Source: Pseudomonas chlororaphis subsp. aurantiaca | GTDB taxonomy: Bacteria; Pseudomonadota; Gammaproteobacteria; Pseudomonadales; Pseudomonadaceae | Assembly: GCF_013466605.1 (NCBI RefSeq) | Contig: NZ_CP059162.1 | Location: 4,402,001-4,466,000, forward strand | Length of the DNA: 64,000 bases | Reading direction: 5' to 3' | In this document: in pieces, positions 27,017 through 35,676 of the stretch | How positions within the stretch are numbered: the stretch's first letter is position 1 | Layout of the letters: each line of letters begins with the position of its first letter | Position numbers and translations under genes: made by a program | The notes under the pieces: model-generated | Database searches by the model: none | What the model saw: only the letters and a program-made list of their open reading frames with translations | Told to the model about the DNA's origin: nothing

Positions 27017-27086
27017 CTTCTGCGGGTTCCAGTGGGTCCAGTTCAAAGGCCTGGAATTCCAGCAGTTCTTCTTGGTAATCGTCCAT
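27000..27086 (-). CDS. Small acidic protein, 28 residues
   Basis: Reads MDDYQEELLEFQAFELDP then LEPAEDATEL and stop. A textbook ribosome-binding site AAGGAG lies 6 bases before the ATG, and its own terminator follows, so it looks like a genuine one-gene unit missed by length cut-offs. About a third of its residues are Asp/Glu and only tyrosine, phenylalanine and leucine give hydrophobicity; there is no membrane segment. Function unknown; an acidic peptide could act on a basic partner protein. I believe similar short genes occur in other pseudomonads but cannot verify that here. Confidence 0.72.
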   Translation of the reverse strand: MDDYQEELLEFQAFELDPLEPAEDATEL

Positions 27087-27336
27087 GGCGGACTCCTTGT
27101 GTGTGGCTTGTGGGTGGGGCGTAGGCAACCTGCGTGCTGAGTAGTCTTCTTACTGACTTAGCCGTTAGCATAAAGTGCCGGTATGACAGAAAAAATACCG
27201 TGCGCAATCTCCGTCCCTCAAATGGAACGTAGCAGCTGGCAACGGATTTACCTGCGAGCAGGCAAAGAAATCTTCAGAGAGGCTCGGCAACCGCGGGATC
27301 GACACCAGGGGCGATCCCGCAGCTATCCGCAGATGC

Positions 27337-28206
27337 TTACTGTGGCAGTGCCGGAATCGGCTCTGTCGGGGCCGGCAAGGTGCTGGCGGGAGGCGGGGTA
27401 ACGATCTCAGTGGCCGGCGTCGGCTCGGCAGGTGCGCTCGGCGCGATGGGCGCCGCTTCCGCGGGTGGCGCTAGCGGTTCCGAGAAGTTCGATGCGGGTG
27501 GCGCAACGGGCGGAGTGGCCGGAGTCGGTTCGGCAGCCGGGACAGCAGGCGGTACGACAGGTGCCGGTTGCGGCGTCACGGGCGCCGGGGCTGGTGCTGC
27601 GGCAGGCTCGGCAGGCTTGGGTTCGGGCATGCCCAGATCAGTCTTCGGCTGCTCGATGATGTGCGCGGCCTTTTTCGCTTCCTGCGGCAGGAACAGCTCC
27701 ACCAGGGCGAAATAACGCTCGTAGAACTTCGCCGAGGAAACCGTCTCGCTGGCGACCTTGACCATCGAGTCGTCGGTCGAGCCGATCGGCATCGACACCG
27801 AACCCAGCACGCCCACCCCCAGGCTCGCCGAGTTGTTGACCTTCTTCAGGGCATAACGGTCCTGCAGGGCGTTGGCGAACACCGTGGAGCGGTGATTGGT
27901 GCTGCCGTCCTGGGCGCATACCACGCTGAAGCTGATCTCCATGTGGGTTTCGCCCGTCTGCTGGAAGCTCTTGTGACCACTGACCAGTTTCGGATCGCTG
28001 CTGGTGATGATGTAGCCCTGGCTGAGCAAGGCGCGACGGGCGGCCTCGCAGGACGCCGTGTCACTCACCGGGTAATTGCGCGAAAAGGTGCCGGAGTCAT
28101 CGAAGTTTTCATGCTCGTAAATGGCGGTCTTCTGCGACGAACAACCGGCGACGGCCGCCAGTAGCAGCGTCAACCCGGCGGCACGCAGGTGAAATGATCT
28201 ATGCAT
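27337..28206 (-). CDS. DUF2242 lipoprotein with Pro/Ala-rich tail
   Basis: 289 residues from ATG 28206 (AGGA upstream). Lipoprotein signal peptide with lipobox LAAVAGC (C22). A DUF2242 domain follows (about 25-185, including YEHENFDDSGTFSRNYP and SCEAARRALLSQGYII). The final about 100 residues are rich in Pro, Ala and Glu (repeated PAPAP/APVTP-like text), a likely extended spacer in the periplasm or across the cell wall. Function unknown. The 250 bases between this gene and the 28-residue gene show no further convincing gene. Confidence 0.82.
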   Translation of the reverse strand: MHRSFHLRAAGLTLLLAAVAGCSSQKTAIYEHENFDDSGTFSRNYPVSDTASCEAARRALLSQGYIITSSDPKLVSGHKSFQQTGETHMEISFSVVCAQDGSTNHRSTVFANALQDRYALKKVNNSASLGVGVLGSVSMPIGSTDDSMVKVASETVSSAKFYERYFALVELFLPQEAKKAAHIIEQPKTDLGMPEPKPAEPAAAPAPAPVTPQPAPVVPPAVPAAEPTPATPPVAPPASNFSEPLAPPAEAAPIAPSAPAEPTPATEIVTPPPASTLPAPTEPIPALPQ

Positions 28207-28297
28207 CGAAAATCCTGAGGAAAACGGTCCGGGGCGTATTGTGCAACAGTTCGAGGCCACAGGGCGCGCGGATTAGTGTCTTAAGGTTAATACAAGG

Positions 28298-29197
28298 TTA
28301 CTGACCACGGTTTGCCGGAAAAAGTCGCGTACACAGATGATCGATGAATACCCGCAGCTTGGCGGCGGTGTGCCGGCTCGCAGGCCAGAGCAGCCAGAAG
28401 GTGCCGTTGTGCTCGAGGTGCTCGTCCAGCACCCGCTGCAACTCGCCTCGCTCGACCGCTTCGTGAACCATGAAATCGGGCAGGCAGGCGATCCCCAGGC
28501 CACACCGTACCGCGTGGTCCAGCGCTTCGATAGAGGTACTGACAAAACGTGTCGGTAACAGCGGTTCCGGGGCGTCGACCGCTCGTCGCAATGGCCAATG
28601 CTCGACCTTCCCCGTGTTGTGAAAGGTATGCCGCAAACACCCGTGGTTAGCCAAGTCCTCGGGCGTCTGCGGAACGCCATGCTCGCGAAAGTACTCAGGC
28701 GTCCCCACCAGCACCAGGCGGTACTGCCCCAAGGACCGGGCCACCAGCCGTGAGTCACCGGGGCTGCCGGTACGTATCACGGCGTCGAACCCCTCTTCCA
28801 CGACATCCACTATGCGGTCCGTCAGCACGATATCCAGTTCGATCTCTGGATAACGCTGCATGAACTCCACCAACACCGGCATCACCAGGCCATGAACCTG
28901 CGGCAGGCTGACCCGCAGCTTGCCCCGCGGAGCATTGGAAGACTTGCACAGATCGAATTCGGCCGCCTCGACCTCGGCGACAATCCGGCGGCAGCGCTCA
29001 AGAAAACTTGCACCTTCGGCGGTCAGGGTGATGCTGCGGGTACTGCGATGAAACAGTTGGGTCTCCAGGCGCTCCTCGAGCCGCGCGATGCTCTTGCCGA
29101 CAGCCGAAGACGATACCCCCAACAACCGCCCCGCCTCGGTAAAACTGCGGGTTTTCGCCACTTGCAGGAAGACCGAGATATTGCTCAACCAGTCCAT
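28298..29197 (-). CDS. LysR-family transcriptional regulator
   Basis: 299 residues from ATG 29197 (GAGG 6 bases upstream; MDWLSNISVFLQVAKTRSFTEAG). N-terminal helix-turn-helix SSSAVGKSIARLEERLETQLF and C-terminal effector domain from about 90. It diverges from an MFS exporter gene across 130 bases and is its likely regulator. A perfect 7-bp-arm palindrome sits 18 bases upstream of its start. Confidence 0.88.
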   Translation of the reverse strand: MDWLSNISVFLQVAKTRSFTEAGRLLGVSSSAVGKSIARLEERLETQLFHRSTRSITLTAEGASFLERCRRIVAEVEAAEFDLCKSSNAPRGKLRVSLPQVHGLVMPVLVEFMQRYPEIELDIVLTDRIVDVVEEGFDAVIRTGSPGDSRLVARSLGQYRLVLVGTPEYFREHGVPQTPEDLANHGCLRHTFHNTGKVEHWPLRRAVDAPEPLLPTRFVSTSIEALDHAVRCGLGIACLPDFMVHEAVERGELQRVLDEHLEHNGTFWLLWPASRHTAAKLRVFIDHLCTRLFPANRGQ

Positions 29198-29214
29198 CGC
29201 CGACCTCGCCATTG

Positions 29215-29230
29215 CGGACATGGATGTCCG
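29215..29230. promoter_or_regulatory. Palindrome in the LysR/MFS intergenic region
   Basis: CGGACAT-GG-ATGTCCG, a perfect inverted repeat just before the LysR gene; candidate autoregulatory operator. Confidence 0.4.
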
Positions 29231-29327
29231 ATAAGTTCGGAACCTTAGCCTATTTTTCTCTTGGCCACAGCGCTCTACGCTCAGCCTCCTCATTTCCCAG
29301 AACCTGTAGCGAGCCCGAGACCAGACC

Positions 29328-30533
29328 ATGACCGAACCTCTTGCCACCGTCGACGTACTGGACATTGAATCCAGACGTCACGACCGACTTCCGCTGAGCG
29401 GCCTGCTGGCGCTGGCGACCGCCGGGTTCATCACCATCCTTACCGAAGCCATGCCTGCGGGCCTGCTGCCGCAGATGAGCCAGGACCTGGCGGTTTCGCC
29501 GGCGCTGATCGGCCAACTGGTCACGCTGTACGCCATCGGCTCGTTACTGGCGGCGATCCCGCTGGTGATCCTCACCCAGGGCTGGCGCCGCAGGCCCTTG
29601 CTGATGATCGCGATAGGCGGTTTTGCGCTGGTCAACAGTGTCACCGCGTTCTCCACCCACTACAGCCTGATCCTGGTCGCGCGTTTTTTTGCCGGGATAT
29701 TCGCCGGGCTGCTCTGGGCCCTGCTGGCCGGATATGCCAGCCGCATGGTCGCACCGCACCTGCAGGGTCGGGCCATCGCCGTGGCCATGCTTGGCGCACC
29801 ATTGGCGCTGTCCCTGGGGATCCCCGCGGGCACGCTGCTCGGTACGTTGGTGGGCTGGCGGGTGAGCTTTGCGCTGATGACCCTGCTGACGCTGTTGTTG
29901 CTCGGTTGGGTGCGCTGGCAGGTACCGGACTTTCCCGGCCAGCGCGCCGACAAACGCTTGCCGCTCTCGGGCGTGTTCGCCTTGCCCGGGGTCAAGCCGG
30001 TGCTGTTCGTGACCTTCGCTTATGTCCTGGGCCACAACATCCTTTACACCTACATCGCACCGTTTCTGGAGCCGGCCGGCATCGGTGGGCAGATCGACCG
30101 GGTGTTGCTGGTATTCGGGTTGACCGCGGTGCTGAGCATCTGGATCGTCGGCCTGCTGATCGATCGCTGGTTGCGTCAACTGGTACTCGTCAGTTGCGTC
30201 CTGTTCGGTCTTTCGGCGCTGCTGCTGGCGTTCCAGGCCGATACGCCGATGGCGGTCTATGCCTCGACAGCCCTCTGGGGATTGTCGTTCGGGGGCCTGG
30301 CCACGTTACTGCAAACCGCGCTGGCCAAGGCTGCCGGGACTGCTGCCGATGCGGCGCAGTCGATGCTGGTGACAGCCTGGAACCTGGCCATCGCCGGCGG
30401 CGGGCTGGTGGGAGGCGTACTGCTGGAAGGCCCAGGCGTATTGTCGTTTCCCTGGGTGATCATCGGCCTGTTGCTGGCATGTCTGTTAGCGGCCGTAAAT
30501 GCCCGACGCCATGGTTTCCCCACCATACGCTGA
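29328..30533 (+). CDS. MFS transporter, DHA1-type (AraJ/PbuE-like)
   Basis: 401 residues, 12 predicted helices after a hydrophilic start. The helix 1-3 region reads FITILTEAMPAGLLPQMSQDL with the loop LTQGWRRRPLL, typical of the arabinose/purine-efflux-like DHA1 exporters. It is paired divergently with a LysR gene. Inner-membrane efflux of an unidentified small molecule is the likely role. Confidence 0.86.
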   Translation: MTEPLATVDVLDIESRRHDRLPLSGLLALATAGFITILTEAMPAGLLPQMSQDLAVSPALIGQLVTLYAIGSLLAAIPLVILTQGWRRRPLLMIAIGGFALVNSVTAFSTHYSLILVARFFAGIFAGLLWALLAGYASRMVAPHLQGRAIAVAMLGAPLALSLGIPAGTLLGTLVGWRVSFALMTLLTLLLLGWVRWQVPDFPGQRADKRLPLSGVFALPGVKPVLFVTFAYVLGHNILYTYIAPFLEPAGIGGQIDRVLLVFGLTAVLSIWIVGLLIDRWLRQLVLVSCVLFGLSALLLAFQADTPMAVYASTALWGLSFGGLATLLQTALAKAAGTAADAAQSMLVTAWNLAIAGGGLVGGVLLEGPGVLSFPWVIIGLLLACLLAAVNARRHGFPTIR

Positions 30534-30563
30534 AAACAAAAACCCCGGCGCGTTGGCCGGGGT
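30534..30563. terminator. Terminator between the convergent MFS and ppiD genes
   Basis: CCCCGGC (30543-30549)/GCCGGGG (30556-30562). On the minus strand it is followed by GTTTTTGTTTT-like sequence, so it mainly serves ppiD, and may also stop MFS transcription. Confidence 0.8.
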
Positions 30564-30588
30564 CTCTGTTTGTTACTTCAGTCAGGCA

Positions 30589-32460
30589 TTAGAAGCGCTT
30601 GATGTCAGCCTGGTTTTCCAACTGCTTGCGGTACGCCGCGAAGTCTTGCTGCCCCATACGCGAGGCGAGGAAGCGGCGGTACTGAGCCTTTTCTTCGTCG
30701 GTCGGTGCAGCGGCTTCGTTCACACCATTGAGCTGCAGGACTACCAGGCTGCCGTTCGGCAGGGTCACGCTGCTGAAGGTCGGCTTGTCCTTGGCCGCTG
30801 GCTTGGCCATGCGGAACAGAGCCTGCAACACGATCGGCTCGACGCCTTCCTGGTTGCGGGTCACCGCTTCGGAAACCTTCCAGTTCTGGCCATCGACAGG
30901 CGCCTTCAGCGCAGTCTTGCCTTCACGCAGGCTGGCGATCAAGGCATCGGCCTTGGCCTTGGCGGCAGCACTGGCGTGCTCCTTGGCCAATTGCGTGCGG
31001 ATGCTGCTGGCGACGCTTTCCAGCGGCAGTTGCTCTGGCTTGCGGTGCTCTTTGGCGCGCAGGACCACTACGGTTTCCGGATCCAGTTCAATGGCGGTGC
31101 TGTTGGCGCCTTCATCCAGCACTTCAGGGCTGAAAGCAGCCTGAATCACAGCGCGGTTGGCAGCAATGCCCTCGCCCCCTTCACGCCCGAATGGAGCGGA
31201 AGTGTGCACGGTCAGTTTCAGCTCTTGAGCCGGCTGGGCCAGATCCGAGGCTTCGAACGAGGAGTCTTCCAGTTGCTTGGTCGCCTCGACAAAACGCTGC
31301 TCGACCTGCTGGGTTTTCAGCTCGCGGGTCAGCTTGTCTTTCAGGCTGGCAAAGCTCGGTACTTCAGGTGCCTCGACGCCCAGCAGCTTGATCAGGTGGA
31401 AACCGAAACCGGTGCGAACCGGTGCCGAAACCTGATCCTTGTTCAAGGCGTACAGCGCTTCCTCGAAGGCCGGGTCATAGACGCCAGGGCCGGCATAACC
31501 GAGGTCACCACCGTTGTTTGCCGAACCCGGGTCCTGGGAGAACTCCTTGGCCAGCGCCTCGAAGCTTTCACCCTTGGCCAGGCGCGCCTGGATCTCTTCG
31601 ATCTTGGCCTTGGCCTGTGCTTCGTTCACCTTGTCGTTCACTTCGATCAGGATGTGCGCGGCACGACGCTGCTCGGACAGGTTGGCGGTTTCTTTCTGAT
31701 ACAGCGCCTGCAGGTCTTCGTCCTTGACGCTGACCTGATCGAAGAAGGAGGCCTTCTTCAATTCCAGGTAGTCGATGACCACCTGGTCCGGCGACATGAA
31801 TTCCTTGGCGTGTTCGTCGTAGTAAGCCTTGACCTCGTCGTCGGTCAGCTTGACTGCCGCCGGGTCGGCCTTGATGGTCAGGGAAGCATAATCGCGGGTC
31901 TGCTTTTCCAGGCGAGCGAATGCCAGCACCTGTGCATCTGTGACAAAACCGCTGCCAGCCAGACCGGCGCGCACCTGACCGATCAGCATTTCCTGAGCCA
32001 GCATCTGACGGAACTGCATCCGGCTATAGCCTAGCTGACGGATCACCTGGTCGAAACGCTCAGGGCTGAACTTGCCGTCCACCAGGAATTCCGGCGTTTG
32101 CAGGATCACCTGGTCCAGAGCGGCGTCAGAGAAGGCGAACTTGGAGTTTTCCGCGCCTTGCAGCAGCAGCTTGCGGTCGATCAGACCTTTGAGAGCCGCT
32201 TCACGCAGCAGCTTCTCGTCGAGCAAGGAACCATCGAAATCCTTGCCCAGTTGTTGCATGAGCTGACGGCGTTGCATATCAACCGCCTGGCTCAGCTCAT
32301 TCTGGGTGATTTCTTCACCATTGACCTTCGCCGCGTCCTGACTGGTGGAAGTGGCTTGAAAAATGGCATCGAAACCGGTCAGCGCCATCAGTACGACGAT
32401 GACCCCGATAATGGTCTTGGCAATCCAGCCTTGTGAATTGTCCCTGATATTCTGCAGCAT
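30589..32460 (-). CDS. ppiD: Periplasmic folding chaperone/peptidyl-prolyl isomerase PpiD
   Basis: 623 residues. A single N-terminal membrane helix (about 12-34, AKTIIGVIVVLMALTGFDAIF) anchors it facing the periplasm. SurA/PpiD-like chaperone domains flank a parvulin domain (about 265-360, RRAAHILIEVNDKVNEAQ through GGDLGYAGPGVYDPAFEEAL). It sits at the SecYEG exit and assists outer-membrane and periplasmic protein folding. Length matches the family. It follows hupB and lon as in other gammaproteobacteria. Confidence 0.95.
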   Translation of the reverse strand: MLQNIRDNSQGWIAKTIIGVIVVLMALTGFDAIFQATSTSQDAAKVNGEEITQNELSQAVDMQRRQLMQQLGKDFDGSLLDEKLLREAALKGLIDRKLLLQGAENSKFAFSDAALDQVILQTPEFLVDGKFSPERFDQVIRQLGYSRMQFRQMLAQEMLIGQVRAGLAGSGFVTDAQVLAFARLEKQTRDYASLTIKADPAAVKLTDDEVKAYYDEHAKEFMSPDQVVIDYLELKKASFFDQVSVKDEDLQALYQKETANLSEQRRAAHILIEVNDKVNEAQAKAKIEEIQARLAKGESFEALAKEFSQDPGSANNGGDLGYAGPGVYDPAFEEALYALNKDQVSAPVRTGFGFHLIKLLGVEAPEVPSFASLKDKLTRELKTQQVEQRFVEATKQLEDSSFEASDLAQPAQELKLTVHTSAPFGREGGEGIAANRAVIQAAFSPEVLDEGANSTAIELDPETVVVLRAKEHRKPEQLPLESVASSIRTQLAKEHASAAAKAKADALIASLREGKTALKAPVDGQNWKVSEAVTRNQEGVEPIVLQALFRMAKPAAKDKPTFSSVTLPNGSLVVLQLNGVNEAAAPTDEEKAQYRRFLASRMGQQDFAAYRKQLENQADIKRF

Positions 32461-32526
32461 GCGTCCCCCAGAAACGGTTGTACTTCAAATTAGGCAACCG
32501 TGGAGCGTGGGTAGAGTCCGGATAGA

Positions 32527-32556
32527 AGAAAGGCGCATCCGAGGATGCGCCTTTCT
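32527..32556 (-). terminator. Long perfect hairpin downstream of the tRNA-Asp relic
   Basis: AGAAAGGCGCATCC (32527-32540) and GGATGCGCCTTTCT (32543-32556) pair along about 14 bp. Minus-strand sequence after the stem is pyrimidine-rich. It ends the hupB/tRNA-relic transcript before ppiD. Confidence 0.8.
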
Positions 32557-32562
32557 CGTAAC

Positions 32563-32640
32563 TGGCGAAGCGGACAGGGGTTCGAACCTTCGATCCCCGA
32601 TGTGACAAACCGGATTTCTAACCGGCTGCCCTACCGCTCC
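32563..32640 (-). pseudogene. Degenerate tRNA-Asp(GUC)
   Basis: Aligned by eye with bacterial tRNA-Asp it keeps the 7-bp acceptor stem (GGAGCGG with CCGCTTC, one G-U), encoded GCCA end, anticodon stem CCGGT/ATCGG and anticodon loop TTGTCAC (GUC). It is damaged elsewhere: the D-stem GGGC/GAAA keeps only one pair, the T-stem GAAGG/CCCTG has two mismatches, and one extra base separates the T-stem from the acceptor strand. It is unlikely to be a functional elongator tRNA. It lies between hupB and ppiD; I recall tRNA-Val/tRNA-Asp genes at this position in other pseudomonads, so it may be the remnant of such a cluster. Confidence 0.8.
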
Positions 32641-32647
32641 GCTGCCA

Positions 32648-32667
32648 GGTCGGGAAAGACCCCGACC
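32648..32667 (-). terminator. Hairpin after hupB
   Basis: GGTCGGG (32648-32654) and CCCGACC (32661-32667) flank a 6-base loop. It sits between hupB and the tRNA relic; no T run follows, so processing or stability is as likely as termination. Confidence 0.5.
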
Positions 32668-32693
32668 CGGGTAGGCAAAGGCTTGAAGGAAGC

Positions 32694-32966
32694 TTAGTTA
32701 ACAGCTTCTTTCAGTGCTTTACCTGCTTTGAAACCTGGTTTTTTGGCTGCAGCGATTTCCAGCGTCTTACCGGTCTGTGGGTTACGACCAATGCGAGCAG
32801 GACGATCGGTAACAGAGAAAGTACCGAAACCAACCAGTACAACGGAGTCGCCAGCCTTAAGAGCGCCAGTGACGGATTCGATTACTGCATCCAGCGCACG
32901 GCCAGCAGCAGCTTTCGGGATATCAGCAGATGCAGCGATAGCATCAATCAGTTCCGACTTGTTCAC
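32694..32966 (-). CDS. hupB: HU-beta nucleoid-associated protein
   Basis: 90 residues from a GTG start at 32966, with AGGGG 8 bases upstream. It reads (V)[18 protein letters not shown] and carries the HU arm [27 protein letters not shown]. Non-specific DNA-bending dimer that compacts the nucleoid. The lon-hupB-ppiD order is conserved in gammaproteobacteria. Length and motif are complete. Confidence 0.96.
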   Translation of the reverse strand: MNKSELIDAIAASADIPKAAAGRALDAVIESVTGALKAGDSVVLVGFGTFSVTDRPARIGRNPQTGKTLEIAAAKKPGFKAGKALKEAVN

Positions 32967-33116
32967 TCTAAGTCCCCTTATATATCTATTTGAGTATGAT
33001 TCTAAGTTTTTTGGTGAAAGCAAAAACCAGTGCTGAATGGCCTACAGACACTTAAGAGCCGCTTTATAACAAGGGCTCTAAAAAGCTGTCAAGGAAGCCC
33101 CCCAGGCTAATGCGTA

Positions 33117-35513
33117 CTAATGCGTGCTAATTCTTTCCTTAGAGTCAGACTCGCGTTTTTCATCCTTTGCAACTATCTCGGGAGCCACATCCGGCAAGGG
33201 CTCCGGCGCGTATTGCAGCGCAATTTGGAGGACTTCGTCAATCCATTTAACTGGCTTAATTTGCAGATCCTGCTTGATATTGTCAGGAATTTCCTTCAAA
33301 TCGCGCACATTTTCTTCTGGAATGATGACAGTCTTGATTCCACCGCGATGTGCTGCAAGAAGTTTCTCTTTCAAACCACCGATCGCCAACACTTGACCAC
33401 GCAGGGTAATTTCCCCGGTCATGGCCACATCAGCCCGCACCGGGATGCCGGTCAGTGCCGAAACCAGGGCCGTGCACATGCCTACGCCAGCACTAGGGCC
33501 ATCTTTCGGGGTCGCCCCTTCCGGCATATGGATATGGGTGTCGCGCTTCTCGTGGAAGTCCAGGGGAATCCCCAGGCTCTTCGCACGGCTACGCACCACC
33601 GTCAGTGCTGCAGTGATCGATTCGACCATCACGTCACCCAGCGAACCGGTCTTGATCAATTGACCTTTGCCAGGCACCACGGCCGCTTCGATGGTCAGTA
33701 GCTCACCACCGACCTGGGTCCAGGCCAGGCCCGTTACCTGACCGATCTGATCCTGCTGCTCGGCCAGGCCGTAGCGGAATTTGCGCACGCCGAGGAAATG
33801 CTCCAGCAGGTCGGAAGTGACCTTCACCGAGAAGCGTTTTTCCAGCGCATGCTCCTTGACCGCCTTGCGGCAAACCTTGGCAATCTGGCGCTCCAGCCCA
33901 CGCACACCGGCTTCGCGGGTGTAGTAACGGATGATGTCGCGAATGGCTTCTTCGTCGAATTCCAGCTCACCTTTCTTCAGGCCGTTGGCCTGGATCTGCT
34001 TCGGCGACAGGTATTTGACCGCGATGTTGATCTTCTCGTCCTCGGTGTAACCCGGCAGACGAATCACTTCCATCCGGTCCAGCAACGCTGGCGGAATATT
34101 CATCGAGTTGGAGGTGCAGAGGAACATCACATCGGAGAGGTCGTAATCGACTTCCAGATAGTGGTCGTTGAAGTTGTGGTTCTGCTCGGGGTCGAGCACT
34201 TCGAGCAATGCCGAAGCCGGATCGCCACGCATGTCGCTGCCCATCTTGTCGATTTCATCGAGCAGGAACAGCGGGTTGCGAACACCCACTTTCGTCATCT
34301 TTTGAATCAATCTTCCCGGCATCGAACCAATGTAGGTACGACGATGGCCACGAATTTCCGCCTCATCGCGCACGCCGCCGAGGGCCATGCGCACGAATTT
34401 ACGGTTAGTGGCGTGGGCAATCGACTCCGCCAGGGAGGTTTTACCGACCCCAGGAGGCCCTACCAGGCACAGTACCGGACCACGAATCTTCTTCACGCGC
34501 TTTTGCACGGCGAGGTATTCGAGAATCCGTTCTTTGACTTCTTCCAGGCCATAGTGATCGGCATCGAGGATGTCTTCGGCGCGCGCCAGGTCCAGGCGAA
34601 CCTTGCTCTGCGCCTTCCACGGCACCTGAACCAGCCAGTCGATGTAGGAACGCACCACTGTGGCTTCGGCCGACATCGGCGACATTTGCTTGAGCTTGTT
34701 CAGCTCGGCCTGGGCCTTGGCCAGGGCGTCCTTTGGCAAGCCGGCGGCGTCGATGCGCTTTTTCAGCTCCTCGACTTCGTTGTGGCCTTCGTCACCGTCG
34801 CCCAGCTCTTTCTGAATGGCCTTCATCTGCTCATTCAGGTAGTACTCGCGCTGGCTGCGCTCCATTTGCTTCTTCACACGACCGCGAATGCGCTTCTCGA
34901 CCTGCAACAGATCGATTTCCGCATCCAGCAACGCCAGTACGTGTTCGACACGCGCCGACAGATCGATGATTTCGAGAATTTCCTGCTTCTGCTCGATTTT
35001 CAGCGCCATGTGGGCGGCCATGGTGTCTACCAGGCGGCTCGGCTCATCGATGCTGTTGAGGGACGACAGCACTTCGGCAGGGACTTTCTTGCCCAACTGT
35101 ACGTACTGCTCGAACTGGGACAACAGGCTGCGGACGAAGACTTCCGACTCACGCTCGGGAGCGTCCACCTCGTCGATCAGGGCGACTTCGGCACGGCAGT
35201 GGCCATCCACTTCGCTGAAACGCTCCACAGCGCCCCGCTGCTCGCCCTCGACCAGTACTTTGACGGTGCCGTCGGGCAACTTGAGCAATTGCAGAACAGT
35301 GGCAATGGTACCTACGCGATAGAGTGCATCTTCACCGGGATCATCATCAGCAGGATTTTTCTGAGCCAACAGAAGAATCTGCTTGTCGCCCGTCATCGCG
35401 GCCTCGAGGGCTTCGATAGACTTCTCGCGCCCCACGAACAGCGGGATAACCATGTGCGGATAAACCACGACATCACGCAATGGCAAGAGAGGCAATTCGA
35501 TGGTTGTCTTCAT
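33117..35513 (-). CDS. lon: ATP-dependent protease Lon
   Basis: 798 residues. LonN substrate-binding domain (about 1-200), coiled-coil region, AAA+ module with Walker [13 protein letters not shown] and Walker [11 protein letters not shown], and C-terminal protease domain with catalytic Ser in [11 protein letters not shown] and Lys in the following conserved helix. Cytosolic hexamer degrading misfolded and regulatory proteins. A sigma-32-type promoter lies about 60-90 bases upstream. Full length. Confidence 0.97.
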   Translation of the reverse strand: MKTTIELPLLPLRDVVVYPHMVIPLFVGREKSIEALEAAMTGDKQILLLAQKNPADDDPGEDALYRVGTIATVLQLLKLPDGTVKVLVEGEQRGAVERFSEVDGHCRAEVALIDEVDAPERESEVFVRSLLSQFEQYVQLGKKVPAEVLSSLNSIDEPSRLVDTMAAHMALKIEQKQEILEIIDLSARVEHVLALLDAEIDLLQVEKRIRGRVKKQMERSQREYYLNEQMKAIQKELGDGDEGHNEVEELKKRIDAAGLPKDALAKAQAELNKLKQMSPMSAEATVVRSYIDWLVQVPWKAQSKVRLDLARAEDILDADHYGLEEVKERILEYLAVQKRVKKIRGPVLCLVGPPGVGKTSLAESIAHATNRKFVRMALGGVRDEAEIRGHRRTYIGSMPGRLIQKMTKVGVRNPLFLLDEIDKMGSDMRGDPASALLEVLDPEQNHNFNDHYLEVDYDLSDVMFLCTSNSMNIPPALLDRMEVIRLPGYTEDEKINIAVKYLSPKQIQANGLKKGELEFDEEAIRDIIRYYTREAGVRGLERQIAKVCRKAVKEHALEKRFSVKVTSDLLEHFLGVRKFRYGLAEQQDQIGQVTGLAWTQVGGELLTIEAAVVPGKGQLIKTGSLGDVMVESITAALTVVRSRAKSLGIPLDFHEKRDTHIHMPEGATPKDGPSAGVGMCTALVSALTGIPVRADVAMTGEITLRGQVLAIGGLKEKLLAAHRGGIKTVIIPEENVRDLKEIPDNIKQDLQIKPVKWIDEVLQIALQYAPEPLPDVAPEIVAKDEKRESDSKERISTH

Positions 35514-35571
35514 GATTTCGCCTCTACGGCGGCCATAAGGCCGTAAACAGATGGAAGTAAGCTTGAAACCA

Positions 35572-35600
35572 AGATGGGGGCTGCCTCGAAAAAAAACAAG
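35572..35600 (-). promoter_or_regulatory. Heat-shock (sigma-32) promoter of lon
   Basis: On the minus strand CTTGTTT (35600-35594), a 14-base spacer and CCCCATCT (35579-35572). The -10 matches the RpoH consensus CCCCATNT exactly and the -35 shares CTTG. Confidence 0.75.
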
Positions 35601-35633
35601 CTCAAAGACAGTACTTTAAAGGCAGTAAAAGCA

Positions 35634-35653
35634 AAGGGGCCCGAAGGCCCCTT
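35634..35653 (-). terminator. Terminator after clpX
   Basis: AAGGGGCC (35634-35641)/GGCCCCTT (35646-35653) with a four-base loop; minus-strand tail is TTTGCTTTT. Confidence 0.85.
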
Positions 35654-35676
35654 CTGTCAAACCAGCAGTCCGGCGC

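Noticed and set aside
27183..27401. 72-codon plus-strand frame before the DUF2242 gene
   Set aside because: Overlaps the 3' end of the DUF2242 gene, has no good ribosome-binding site and no recognisable features.
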